From contig NZ_JASISV010000004.1 of the NCBI RefSeq assembly GCF_030063305.1, positions 62,001 through 126,000 on the forward strand: 64,000 bases of DNA, written 5' to 3'. Under the pieces are notes generated by a model. It made no database searches, was not told the DNA's origin, and was given only the letters and a program-made list of their open reading frames with translations. The translations under genes were made by a program, and so were the position numbers. How positions within the stretch are numbered: the first letter of the stretch is position 1; every line of letters starts with the position of its first letter. Source of the DNA: Salinibacterium sp. G-O1. GTDB lineage: Bacteria; Actinomycetota; Actinomycetes; Actinomycetales; Microbacteriaceae. Positions 1 through 8,110 of this stretch are shown one piece after another.

Positions 1-1581
1 GAGAAGCAGTCCTCCGTGACCTTTACCGCAGTGCGCCACGAGGCCGGTGGGGTCGTCTCTGCCGACGCCTACTTCAGGGCGGGTGGAGGTATCGCCGCAG
101 CGACCTCGACGTACGGTGCCGGCTTCACGAACACCCTGACGGCGCTCGCGGAGGCGGTGCAGGCGCACATTCCCCTCGTGCTCGTCGTGGGTGACGAGCC
201 CACCTCCGGCCCACGGGCGTGGGATGTCGATCAGATCGCCCTGGCGTCAGCGATCGGTGCGCGCACCTACACGGTCGGGCGAGCGGATGCCGCTGCCACC
301 ACGCTCATCGCGATCGAGCACGCCCTGGCGTACCGCATCCCCGCCGTCCTCGCGATTCCGTACGACGTCGCTGCGCTCGAAGCCGGGCCGGTGCCGGAGA
401 CCACCGAGCCCCGGCTGCCCGAACCTCTTCAACCCCATGGACCCTTCACCGCCGCGTCCATACGTGAGCTTGCCGTGGCGCTATCGCAGGCTCAACGGCC
501 GTTTCTGCTGGCCGGTCGCGGCGCGTGGCTTGCCGACGCGGGAGGCGCACTGGGGGAGCTGGCCGACGCAACCGGCGCACTGACGGCCGGCACGGCTCTC
601 GGTCGTGGCGTCTTCCCGGACGACGGGCACGATCTCGGCGTGACAGGTGGTTTCGGTGCCGACGGCGCAATGCAACTCGTGCGTGACGCCGACGTGGCGG
701 TCGTGTTCGGGGCATCCCTCAATCAATTCACCATGCGCTTCGGCGACCTCTTCGCGCCGGGTACGCGCGTGGTGCAGGTCGACACCGCGCCGGCCGCCAC
801 GCACCCGCACGTGGGTACCTATATTCGTGGCGACGCCAGGGTGGTCGCGCGGGAGCTGCTGAGTGAGCTGCGCGAAATCGGTACGGCGGCGGCGGGATGG
901 CGAGACTCGGTCAACGTAGCTGCCGCGAGGTCGTATCCGCGCGGAGACGACAGCGCCCCGGACGGCCGACTCGATCCCCGTTCGGTCGCGGTCCGCATCG
1001 GTGAGCTTCTGCCGGATGACCGGGTCGTCGTGTCGGACGGCGGGCACTTCATCGGCTGGGCGAACATGTATTGGACAGTTGCGGCGCCCGACCGAATGAT
1101 CATGGTCGGAACCGCGTTCCAGTCGATCGGGCTCGGATTTGCTTCAGTGCCAGGCGCGGCTCTGGCCAGGCCGGAGTCGACGGTCGTGCTGACCACCGGC
1201 GATGGCGGCGGTCTCATGGCCCTCGCCGATCTCGAGTCGGCGGTCAGGGCTGCCGGCGGAAGAGGGCTTGCGGTCGTCTGGAACGACGCCGCCTACAGCG
1301 CCGAGGTGCACCTCTATGGGCGCAAGGGATTGGCCGAAGCGCCGATGCTCATTCCCGAGGTGAACTTCGCCGGTCTCGCCGAGGCCGTCGGCGCGGAGGG
1401 TGTCATCGTGCGGGAGTTGGCCGACCTGGATCGATTGGCAGAATGGGTGACGATCCCGGCTTCGGAGCGGCGCTTCCTCCTGCTCGATCTTCGGATCTCC
1501 GGTGACGTGGTCGCGCCGTATCAGGAAGAGATCATTCGCGTGAATTCGCCGGCGTCAGGTTCTGCGCAAAGAAAGCGGTGA
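1..1581 (+). CDS. Thiamine-diphosphate-dependent decarboxylase / acetolactate-synthase-like enzyme (5' end outside window)
   Basis: The reading frame is open from base 1, so the start lies upstream. The visible N-terminus begins near VRHEAGG (bases 31-51), where this family has its catalytic Glu about 45 residues from the start. The middle has the Rossmann-like domain and the C-terminal part has the ThDP/Mg motif GDGG (near base 1200), ending in WND about 27 residues later. This supports a ThDP enzyme of the acetolactate synthase / benzoylformate decarboxylase superfamily; the substrate cannot be read. Its place beside aromatic-acid genes makes a 2-keto acid decarboxylase plausible, but that is inference. 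The 3' end overlaps the convergent flavin hydroxylase gene by 50 bp. A GTG at base 16 is unlikely to be the true start because the preceding helix would be lost. Confidence 0.85.
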   Translation, partial: EKQSSVTFTAVRHEAGGVVSADAYFRAGGGIAAATSTYGAGFTNTLTALAEAVQAHIPLVLVVGDEPTSGPRAWDVDQIALASAIGARTYTVGRADAAATTLIAIEHALAYRIPAVLAIPYDVAALEAGPVPETTEPRLPEPLQPHGPFTAASIRELAVALSQAQRPFLLAGRGAWLADAGGALGELADATGALTAGTALGRGVFPDDGHDLGVTGGFGADGAMQLVRDADVAVVFGASLNQFTMRFGDLFAPGTRVVQVDTAPAATHPHVGTYIRGDARVVARELLSELREIGTAAAGWRDSVNVAAARSYPRGDDSAPDGRLDPRSVAVRIGELLPDDRVVVSDGGHFIGWANMYWTVAAPDRMIMVGTAFQSIGLGFASVPGAALARPESTVVLTTGDGGGLMALADLESAVRAAGGRGLAVVWNDAAYSAEVHLYGRKGLAEAPMLIPEVNFAGLAEAVGAEGVIVRELADLDRLAEWVTIPASERRFLLLDLRISGDVVAPYQEEIIRVNSPASGSAQRKR

Positions 1582-3427
1582 GCTCGCCGGTCGCTGTGAG
1601 CGGCAAGACGTGCGCAACGTATTGGTCCGGGCGCACGACCACGACGGCGCCAGCTCGCGAGATCGCCCGAGCATCGAAGATGTCGTCGGTCGGGTCGACC
1701 GCATAGGCCTTTTCCCAGTCGGTCAACTCGAGCGGCCCGGTCTTCGGCAGGAACGTCCCGGGCACCCGTGCAATGTCGACATTGTCGAAGCTCTGCTGGT
1801 AGACCACCTTGACGTCGAGGACACTGTCGACGTCAGTGCCGTGCGGGGTGTGGCGCACCACAGGAGAATCGGGTGAGGTCGACAGCCATCGAGCCCAGTC
1901 GGAGAGCGCGGAGTCTTCGCCCGAGGCCGGAGCGTCGGCGAACGCGTAGATGCGCCAACGGCCGTCAGCCCTCGCATGGTGTCCGAGGTGCTGGCTGTTG
2001 CCGTCAGAAACCCGGGTCACCGGCGATGACTTGAATCGCTTGCCGATCGGGAACCCCTCCGCCAGTCCCTGATGCTCCGCGTTGCCCACGATCATCGATG
2101 GCGTGTACTGGGTCATGAAGCCCGACGGAAAGTCCGAGGTCTTCAGGTAGTAGTCCGCCAGCTCGCCAGGGTCGGAGATATCTTCCGGTTTGCGAGCCAT
2201 CAGGGTCGACCACTCCCGGTCGAAGTCGATGAGCTGTTGTGCCACCGGTTGACGCTCGGCCGAGAACGTTGACAGCAACGATTCGGGGCTGCGACCGGTG
2301 AGCACGTGACCCAGCTTCCATCCGAGGTTGAAGCCATCCTGCATCGACACGTTCATGCCCTGACCGGCTTTGGCGCTGTGGGTGTGGCAGGCGTCTCCGG
2401 TCAGGAACACCCGCGGGGTGCGATCGGAGTCAGCCGGTACATCGTCGAACTTGTCGGTGACTCGATGCCCGACCTCGTACACGCTGTGCCAGGCGACACT
2501 CTTCACGTCCAGTGTGTACGGGTGCAGGATCTGGTTCGCCCGCGCGATGATCGCATCGACCGAGGTCTCGCGCACGCGGTGCTTGTCATCCTCGGCCACC
2601 TCACCGAGGTCGATGTACATGCGGCTCAGATAGCCGCCCTCGCGAGGAATGTGAAGGATGTTGCCGGCCTCGGAGTTGATCGCACATTTGATGCGCCAGT
2701 CCGGGAAGTCGGTGTTGACCAGCACATCCATGACACCCCAGGCATGCAGCGACGCGGCACCCACATGCTTTCGTCCGATCGACTCACGCACGAGACTGCG
2801 TGCGCCGTCGCATCCCACCACATACTTTGCCCGCACAGACCGCACAGACCGCTCAGCCCCGTCGCCACCGGCGTGACGCAGCGTCACAGTCACGGGATGA
2901 TCGCCAGTCTCGTTCACGGTGAGACCGCGGAACTCCAGGCCGTAGTCGACACCGATCCGGCCAGGGCCATGGTGTGCGGCCTCGGCGAAGTAGTCGAGCA
3001 CCCGCGCCTGGTTGACGATCAGGTGCGGGAACTCGCTGATGAACTGCGCGTAGTCCTGGGTGCGTGACGTTCGGACGATGTTGCCGGGATTCTCCGGATC
3101 CGGGCTCCAGAAGTTCATGTGCGCGATGTTGTAGGCCTCGGCCACGATCTGGGGCGCGAATCCGAAGGCCTGGAACGTCTCGACGCTGCGCGGTTGGATG
3201 CCGTCTGCCTGACCGAGAGCGAGTCGACCTTCGCGTCGCTCGATGATGCGGGTCGTGACATCCGGGAACTGAGACATCTGTGCGGCAAGCAGCATGCCCG
3301 CGGGACCGCTGCCGACGATAAGCACGTCGACCTCGTCGGGAAGCTCCTGGGGCCGGTCAATCCCGGTGCCAGCGGCGGGGATGATGCGCGGGTCGCCCGA
3401 CACATAGCCGTGATGATGAAACTGCAT
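1532..3427 (-). CDS. mobA: FAD-dependent aromatic hydroxylase, 3-hydroxybenzoate 4-monooxygenase (MobA)-like
   Basis: A 631-residue class A flavoprotein hydroxylase. The N-terminal FAD motif is VLIVGSGPAG (about residues 34-43), and the second FAD/ribityl motif is GDACHTHSAKAGQGMN (about 345-360). The C-terminal thioredoxin-like domain ends in VVVRPDQYVAHVLPL, typical of the phenol hydroxylase/MobA subgroup. Length, N-terminus (MQFHHHGYVSGDP) and tail closely resemble what I recall of Comamonas MobA, which converts 3-hydroxybenzoate to protocatechuate with NADPH and O2. Here no protocatechuate cleavage genes are in view, but a homoprotocatechuate cluster is 2.4 kb away, so the true substrate may be a hydroxyphenylacetate (inference). 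It sits in one transcription unit with the downstream-named transporter gene at 3468-4856, which precedes it on the minus strand. Confidence 0.82.
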   Translation of the reverse strand: MQFHHHGYVSGDPRIIPAAGTGIDRPQELPDEVDVLIVGSGPAGMLLAAQMSQFPDVTTRIIERREGRLALGQADGIQPRSVETFQAFGFAPQIVAEAYNIAHMNFWSPDPENPGNIVRTSRTQDYAQFISEFPHLIVNQARVLDYFAEAAHHGPGRIGVDYGLEFRGLTVNETGDHPVTVTLRHAGGDGAERSVRSVRAKYVVGCDGARSLVRESIGRKHVGAASLHAWGVMDVLVNTDFPDWRIKCAINSEAGNILHIPREGGYLSRMYIDLGEVAEDDKHRVRETSVDAIIARANQILHPYTLDVKSVAWHSVYEVGHRVTDKFDDVPADSDRTPRVFLTGDACHTHSAKAGQGMNVSMQDGFNLGWKLGHVLTGRSPESLLSTFSAERQPVAQQLIDFDREWSTLMARKPEDISDPGELADYYLKTSDFPSGFMTQYTPSMIVGNAEHQGLAEGFPIGKRFKSSPVTRVSDGNSQHLGHHARADGRWRIYAFADAPASGEDSALSDWARWLSTSPDSPVVRHTPHGTDVDSVLDVKVVYQQSFDNVDIARVPGTFLPKTGPLELTDWEKAYAVDPTDDIFDARAISRAGAVVVVRPDQYVAHVLPLTATGELTAFFAQNLTPANSRE

Positions 3428-3467
3428 GGGGGCTCCTCAGCTCTTCGCGCGGTCGACTATCGGACAA

Positions 3468-4856
3468 TCAGGCGGTGGCTCGACCGTAGATGGGGCTCAC
3501 GGCCTGCTCGGCCTCGTGGTCCGGACCGAGCGGGATGCCCGTACGATCACGCAGCAGGAGAGTGGCAATGAGACCGATGAGCGTCATTCCCGCGAGATAC
3601 AGGGTGACCGACCACGTTGTCCCCGTGGCCTGCACGAGAGCGGTGGCGATCGTTGGCGCGAAGGCGCCACCGATGATCGCACCGAGGGCGTAAGAGATAG
3701 ATACCCCCGAGAACCGCACGGATGCCGGGAAGAGCTCCGAGTACAGAGCCGCCTGCGGGCCGTAGGTGAAGCCGAGCCCAACGGTGAGAATCGCCAGCGC
3801 GAGGAACAGCGGCACGATCTGGCCGGTGTTTACGAGGGGGAACAGGGTGAAGACGCCGCCGAGCTGCAGGATCCAGCCAAGGATGTAGGTGTTGCGTCGG
3901 CCAAATTTGTCTGACAGCCACCCTGCGAACCATGTCGATGCCAGCCACACGACGGCGGATCCGGCGACTGCCCACAGCACGGGTCCGCGCTCGATTCCGA
4001 CCGGGCCGTCGGGGTTGGTGGCGTAATTCTGGATGTAACCACCGGTGGTCATGTAGCCGACCGCGTTGTTTCCGGCGAAGACGAGGGCGGCGATGAGTAC
4101 GAGAAGCGAGTGCTTCTTGAAGAGTTGCACAATCGGCGTCTTCGTCTTTTCCTTTCGGGCTGCGATCTCCAGGAACACGGGGCTCTCTTCCACCCGGCGA
4201 CGAACCCAGTAGCCGATGGCGATCAGTACCACGCTGAGCAGGAAGGGCACGCGCCAGCCCCACTCGATGAACGCATCGCCCGGAGCGATGATCGACATGA
4301 GGGCGAGAGCGCCCGAGGCCATGAGAAGTCCGATCGGCACGCCGATCTGCGGTGATGCGCCGAAAAGTCCCCGGCGTTCGGGCGTCGCGTGTTCGACGGC
4401 CATCAGAACGGCGCCGCCCCATTCGCCGCCGGCCGAAATGCCCTGCAGGATCCGCAGGAACACCAGCAGGATCGGGGCAAGCACGCCGATCTGGGAGTAC
4501 GTGGGCAGCAGGCCGACGAGGGCGGTAGCCGAGCCCATCAGGACCAGGGTGCTGACGAGGATGATCCGACGTCCAAAGATGTCGCCCAGGTGTCCGGCCA
4601 GGAACGCGCCGAGGGGGCGGAACAGGAAGCTGACACCCACAGTCGCGAACGACAGCAGGATCGCCAGCTGCGCCCCCGCGGGCTCGAAGAAGAGCTGGCT
4701 GAAGACCAGGCCGGCAGCGAAGGCGTAGATGAAGAAGTCGTACCATTCGACCGAAGTTCCGATCACGGTCGCGAAGACGACCCGTCGTCGATCGAGCGGA
4801 GTGGCGATACGTCCGGGGGTCGTCGGCTCCGTGCGGTTCAGTGGAGATGTGGACAT
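3468..4856 (-). CDS. MFS transporter, metabolite:H+ symporter (MHS) type, probable aromatic acid uptake
   Basis: About 462 residues and 12 predicted membrane segments. The signature IGTSVEWYDFFIYAF near the N-terminus and the loop GDIFGRR are characteristic of the MHS branch (proline/betaine, shikimate, aromatic acid symporters). I chose the ATG at 4856 because ACGAGGGAG lies 9 nt upstream; an in-frame ATG at 4892 would add 12 residues without a better ribosome site. It is the first gene of a two-gene minus-strand unit with the MobA-like hydroxylase, so uptake of that enzyme's aromatic substrate is a reasonable inference. Its promoter region is shared with the divergent IclR gene and holds two operator-like palindromes. 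Confidence 0.85.
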   Translation of the reverse strand: MSTSPLNRTEPTTPGRIATPLDRRRVVFATVIGTSVEWYDFFIYAFAAGLVFSQLFFEPAGAQLAILLSFATVGVSFLFRPLGAFLAGHLGDIFGRRIILVSTLVLMGSATALVGLLPTYSQIGVLAPILLVFLRILQGISAGGEWGGAVLMAVEHATPERRGLFGASPQIGVPIGLLMASGALALMSIIAPGDAFIEWGWRVPFLLSVVLIAIGYWVRRRVEESPVFLEIAARKEKTKTPIVQLFKKHSLLVLIAALVFAGNNAVGYMTTGGYIQNYATNPDGPVGIERGPVLWAVAGSAVVWLASTWFAGWLSDKFGRRNTYILGWILQLGGVFTLFPLVNTGQIVPLFLALAILTVGLGFTYGPQAALYSELFPASVRFSGVSISYALGAIIGGAFAPTIATALVQATGTTWSVTLYLAGMTLIGLIATLLLRDRTGIPLGPDHEAEQAVSPIYGRATA

Positions 4857-4904
4857 TGAGAATGACTCCCTCGTCATAATGTCGTTTGGCACAATTGCCG
4901 CGCT

Positions 4905-4921
4905 TGTTCTATATTCGAACA
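4905..4921. promoter_or_regulatory. Inverted repeat TGTTC-N7-GAACA, possible IclR operator
   Basis: TGTTCTATATTCGAACA lies between the divergent transporter (start 4856) and IclR gene (start about 5015-5030). The arms TGTTC/GAACA are perfect and the centre is AT-rich. Palindromes of this size next to an iclR gene are often its autoregulatory site. Assignment to this IclR rather than to the GntR protein is inference. Confidence 0.4.
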
Positions 4922-4944
4922 GGCAGTTCTACTATTGGCCTGAA

Positions 4945-4954
4945 TCGTATACGA
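4945..4954. promoter_or_regulatory. GTATAC-core palindrome TCGTATACGA (copy 1)
   Basis: A perfect 10-bp palindrome in the transporter/iclR intergenic region. The same core lies inside a 16-bp perfect palindrome at 5794-5809 in front of the hpa genes. A GTATAC core is typical of operators bound by FCD-type GntR regulators, and one is encoded at 7347-8057. One regulator would then control both divergent transcription units (inference). Confidence 0.5.
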
Positions 4955-5029
4955 AGCAATTGTGGCGCACAAGGCCGCGTTCCGCGCAGGACGAAGAACT
5001 AAGGAGCAAGGGCAATCACCGACACGCCA

Positions 5030-5719
5030 GTGGCACCCGCCTCGCAGACGCTCAGCCGCGGAATCCGCATCCTCGAAATCCTTGCCGACTCCAGCGGCCC
5101 GCTCTCGATCGCGCAGATCGCAGACGCGCTTGCAGTGCACCGATCGATCGCCTATCGGCTTCTGCAGACGCTCGAAGTCCACCGGCTCGTCACCCGCGAC
5201 GGCTCGGGCCTGGTGTCACTCGGAGCGCGCATGGCTGCGCTCGCGGCCGGTGTCGCGCACGACCTTCAGGCCGAGGCCCTCCCGGAGCTCACCACCATCG
5301 CGAACCAGCTCGGGATGACCAGTTTCGTCGTTGTTCTCGACCACGACGAGTGCGTGACGCTGACCAGCATTGAGCCTCGACATGCCGTGGCATCGGTCGC
5401 GCAGCGGCCGGGCACGCGGCATCCCGTTCACGTCGGCGCCCCCGGCAAGGCGATCCTCTCCGTTCTTCCCCATGCTCGCTGGCCCGAGTCTGCTTCGCCT
5501 CAGCTGCATTCGGAACTCGTGGATGCTGCGGCGCAGGGTTTTGCGACGAGCCACGACGAGGTCATCCCCAGCCTTCGGTCGGTAGCAGTTCCGATCACCC
5601 TGCGTGGACGCAATCCCGCGGCCCTGGCGGTCGTGTACGTCGCAAGTGAGCACGCTCCGGACGAGATCGCCCGCGTACTCGCCACGTCGGCGGCACGGAT
5701 TCAGCAGGCCCTCGGCTAG
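5030..5719 (+). CDS. IclR-family transcriptional regulator
   Basis: About 230 residues. The N-terminal winged helix starts at SQTLSRGIRILEILAD and continues IAQIADALAVHRSIAYRLLQTLEVHRLV. The rest is the IclR effector domain (PVHVGAPGKAILSVLP is the typical signature). It is adjacent to the hpa cluster and divergent from mobA and its transporter, so it is a candidate aromatic-responsive regulator. The start is uncertain: the GTG at 5030 is the only canonical start, but the perfect AAGGAG at 5001-5006 is correctly spaced for an in-frame ATC at 5015, which would give the more usual N-terminus ITDTPVAPASQTL. An in-frame stop at 5000-5002 excludes anything longer. Confidence 0.9.
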   Translation: MAPASQTLSRGIRILEILADSSGPLSIAQIADALAVHRSIAYRLLQTLEVHRLVTRDGSGLVSLGARMAALAAGVAHDLQAEALPELTTIANQLGMTSFVVVLDHDECVTLTSIEPRHAVASVAQRPGTRHPVHVGAPGKAILSVLPHARWPESASPQLHSELVDAAAQGFATSHDEVIPSLRSVAVPITLRGRNPAALAVVYVASEHAPDEIARVLATSAARIQQALG

Positions 5720-5793
5720 CGAGACGCCGCGTTGTCCCGCGTTGTCCCGCGTGGGGGAGTGGGTTTTTGAACGATCATTGCGCAACCCCGGAT

Positions 5794-5809
5794 AGATCGT
5801 ATACGATCT
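5794..5809. promoter_or_regulatory. 16-bp perfect palindrome AGATCGTATACGATCT upstream of the hpa operon (copy 2 of GTATAC motif)
   Basis: It lies 27 nt upstream of the ATG of the FAH-RraA gene at 5836, where a repressor would block transcription or an early transcript. It shares TCGTATACGA with the site at 4945-4954. The form fits an FCD-type GntR operator, and the GntR gene is the second gene of this operon, so autoregulation by substrate-relieved repression is likely (inference). Confidence 0.6.
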
Positions 5810-5835
5810 TCACCACCACTCAGGTAGGGAAGCCC

Positions 5836-7350
5836 ATGACCGACATCACCGCAGACGCCGAGACAACTCCGGATGCCGCTGACCCACGGTTCCGCGCGCT
5901 CGCTGGCCGCCCGGGCAAGATCATCGCCATCCACCTCAGCTACGACTCGCGCGCACAGCAGCGTGGTCGGCGCCCGAACGACCCGTCGTACTTCTTCAAA
6001 CCCTCCAGCTCGGTCGCCGCATCCGGCTCGGAAATCGAGCGCCCGCATGGCACGGAACTGCTCGCCTTCGAGGGCGAGATCGCACTCGTGATCGGCGCGG
6101 CGGCGAGACGAGTATCCGTCGCGGACGCCTGGTCGCACGTGGCGGCGGTCACCGCGTCCAACGACTTCGGGCTCTACGACCTGCGAGCCAACGACAAAGG
6201 GTCAAACGTGCGATCGAAGGGTGGAGACGGCTTCACGCCCATCGGTCCGGCCCTCATTGAGGCGAGCTCGATCGACCCCTCGGCCCTCAGAGTCCGCACC
6301 TGGGTGAACGGCGAACTGGTTCAGGATGACACCACCGCCGGGCTCATCTTCTCGCTTCCCCGGCTGGTCGCCGACCTCTCGCAGCATTTCACTCTCGAGA
6401 CCGGAGATGTGATCCTCACCGGAACTCCGGCCGGATCATCCGTCGTGACCCCCGGCGATGTCGTCGAAGTGGAGGTCGACGCACCTGATGCTCCTGGCGC
6501 CCCGACGTCTGGCCGGCTGGTGACCACGGTATCTCAGGGAACCGCGCCATTCGATCCCCAGCTCGGCTCGATGCCGGCGGTCGACGACACCCAACGCGCC
6601 GAGGCCTGGGGCTCTGCCGAGCTGGCGGGGCTGCCCTCCGCCGAGGCCGGAGGCACGCTCGGAGACGAACTTCGCCGAAAGCTGGCGGCCGTGCCGGTGG
6701 CCGCGCTCTCCGGCCAGCTGCGCAAACGCGGGCTCAATAACGTCACCATCGACGGGGTGCGTCCGATGCATCCCGGGGTCAAGATCGTCGGCACCGCGAA
6801 GACGCTTCGATTCGTGCCCAACCGCGAAGACCTGTTTGGCACTCATGGCGGCGGTTACAACGCGCAGAAGCGGGTGTTCGATACGGTCCGCGCCGGCGAG
6901 ATCATCGTCATTGAAGCTCGGGGCGATGCCAGTTCCGGCACCCTCGGCGACATCCTCGCCATTCGTGCTCATGCGCGCAACGCGGCAGCAATCGTGACCG
7001 ATGGCGGCGTGCGTGACTACGACGCCGTCGGAGCTGTCGGCATCCCCGTGTACTCGAACGGTGCCCACCCTGCAGTTCTGGGTCGCCGGCATGTGCCCTG
7101 GGAAGGCGACGTGACCATTGGATGCGGCGGCACCACCGTGCAGCCCGGTGACATCATCGTCGGCGACAACGACGGGGTGATCGTGATCCCGCCAGGGCTC
7201 GTTGAAGAGGTGGTGGATGCCGCACTCGCCCAGGAGGACGAGGACGCCTGGGTTGCCGGGCAGGTCGCAGCGGGACATCCGATCGAGGGGCTCTTTCCCA
7301 TGAACGCCGAATGGCGAGCACGCTTCGACGCCGAACGGAGTGGACGATGA
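5836..7350 (+). CDS. Two-domain fusion: FAH-family isomerase/decarboxylase + RraA-like aldolase/decarboxylase domain
   Basis: About 504 residues. Residues 20-240 are a fumarylacetoacetate-hydrolase domain (HGTELLAFEGEIALVIG; NDFGLYDLR; KGGDGFTPIGP; GDVILTGTPAG), as in HpaG, which decarboxylates 5-oxopent-3-ene-1,2,5-tricarboxylate and isomerises the product. Residues about 275-490 are a RraA/HMG-aldolase-like domain with the GTLGDILA...GGVRDYDAVG motif whose Arg-Asp pair is catalytic in 4-carboxy-4-hydroxy-2-oxoadipate aldolases and oxaloacetate decarboxylases. Enterobacterial HpaG is a tandem of two FAH domains, so this is a different pairing. The ATG at 5836 follows AGGTAGGGA; an upstream TTG at 5767 would include the operator. 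The gene overlaps the GntR start by 4 nt (ATGA). It is likely the decarboxylase/isomerase step of the pathway; the role of the RraA half is unproven. Confidence 0.85.
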   Translation: MTDITADAETTPDAADPRFRALAGRPGKIIAIHLSYDSRAQQRGRRPNDPSYFFKPSSSVAASGSEIERPHGTELLAFEGEIALVIGAAARRVSVADAWSHVAAVTASNDFGLYDLRANDKGSNVRSKGGDGFTPIGPALIEASSIDPSALRVRTWVNGELVQDDTTAGLIFSLPRLVADLSQHFTLETGDVILTGTPAGSSVVTPGDVVEVEVDAPDAPGAPTSGRLVTTVSQGTAPFDPQLGSMPAVDDTQRAEAWGSAELAGLPSAEAGGTLGDELRRKLAAVPVAALSGQLRKRGLNNVTIDGVRPMHPGVKIVGTAKTLRFVPNREDLFGTHGGGYNAQKRVFDTVRAGEIIVIEARGDASSGTLGDILAIRAHARNAAAIVTDGGVRDYDAVGAVGIPVYSNGAHPAVLGRRHVPWEGDVTIGCGGTTVQPGDIIVGDNDGVIVIPPGLVEEVVDAALAQEDEDAWVAGQVAAGHPIEGLFPMNAEWRARFDAERSGR

Positions 7351-8057
7351 CCAGCGAGGTAACCACCCCCACGGAGCCGGGCCAGACTGCGCAGAGCAAG
7401 TCGCAGCGCGCACACGAGTGGATCAAAGAGCGCATTGCGGCGGGAGATTTAGCCCCCGGCCACCGGCTGGTGCTCGGTTCCATTGCGGCCGAACTCGATA
7501 TGAGTGTCGTGCCGGTCCGCGAGGCGATCCGTCAGCTCGAAGCGGCGGGACTGGTCACCTTCGAGCGCAATGTCGGCGCGCATGTCGCGATGGTGGATGA
7601 CGCTCAATACCGCTTCAGCATGCAGTCACTCAGCATCCTCGAGGGGGCGGCAACCGCGCTGGCAGCGCGGGCGCTGACGACGGAAGATCTTCGCGCAGCG
7701 CGAGACATCAACGACGAGATGATCAAGCAACTCGACGACTTCGATCCCCGAGCTTTCACCACGCTGAACCAGCAATTCCACGCAATTCTGTTCGCCCGCT
7801 GCGCGAATCCCCGCATGCTCGAACTCGTCAACGCGGAATGGGCCCGGCTCGGACATCTCCGTGAGTCGACCTTCAGCTTCGTTCCGGGGCGTGCGGCCGA
7901 ATCCGTGCGCGAGCACGAGGAGATCCTCGCGTGCATCGCCTCCGGTGAACCGCTCGGAGCGATCGAGCAGATCGCCCGACGCCACCGCGCGGCAACCCTC
8001 GACGCATACATGATTCACGAACATCCGGATGCGGCGCTCAACATGCCCGCGTTCTGA
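7347..8057 (+). CDS. GntR-family (FCD) transcriptional regulator
   Basis: 236 residues. The N-terminal winged helix is SQRAHEWIKERIAAGDLAPG followed by SVVPVREAIRQLEAAGLV, the GntR signature. A helical FCD-type ligand domain follows, with metal-ligand-like residues in DINDEM and NQQFHAILF and a later His. The start ATG overlaps the stop of the FAH-RraA gene (ATGA), with GGAG at 7337-7340. Being inside the hpa operon, it is the best candidate for binding the GTATAC palindromes at 4945-4954 and 5794-5809. The inducer is probably a homoprotocatechuate pathway compound (inference). Confidence 0.9.
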   Translation: MTSEVTTPTEPGQTAQSKSQRAHEWIKERIAAGDLAPGHRLVLGSIAAELDMSVVPVREAIRQLEAAGLVTFERNVGAHVAMVDDAQYRFSMQSLSILEGAATALAARALTTEDLRAARDINDEMIKQLDDFDPRAFTTLNQQFHAILFARCANPRMLELVNAEWARLGHLRESTFSFVPGRAAESVREHEEILACIASGEPLGAIEQIARRHRAATLDAYMIHEHPDAALNMPAF

Positions 8058-8110
8058 ACGACGTGTCACCCCGCGACCACAACCTGACCCCGACGAACCC
8101 GGAGGTTCAC

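Noticed and set aside
2306-3067. Long plus-strand open frame inside the flavin hydroxylase gene
   Set aside because: It is fully antisense to a well-supported gene, with His/Val-rich composition typical of GC-rich shadow frames.
5731-5750. Tandem GTTGTCCCGC repeat after iclR
   Set aside because: Only two units with no symmetry or known motif; probably chance slippage.
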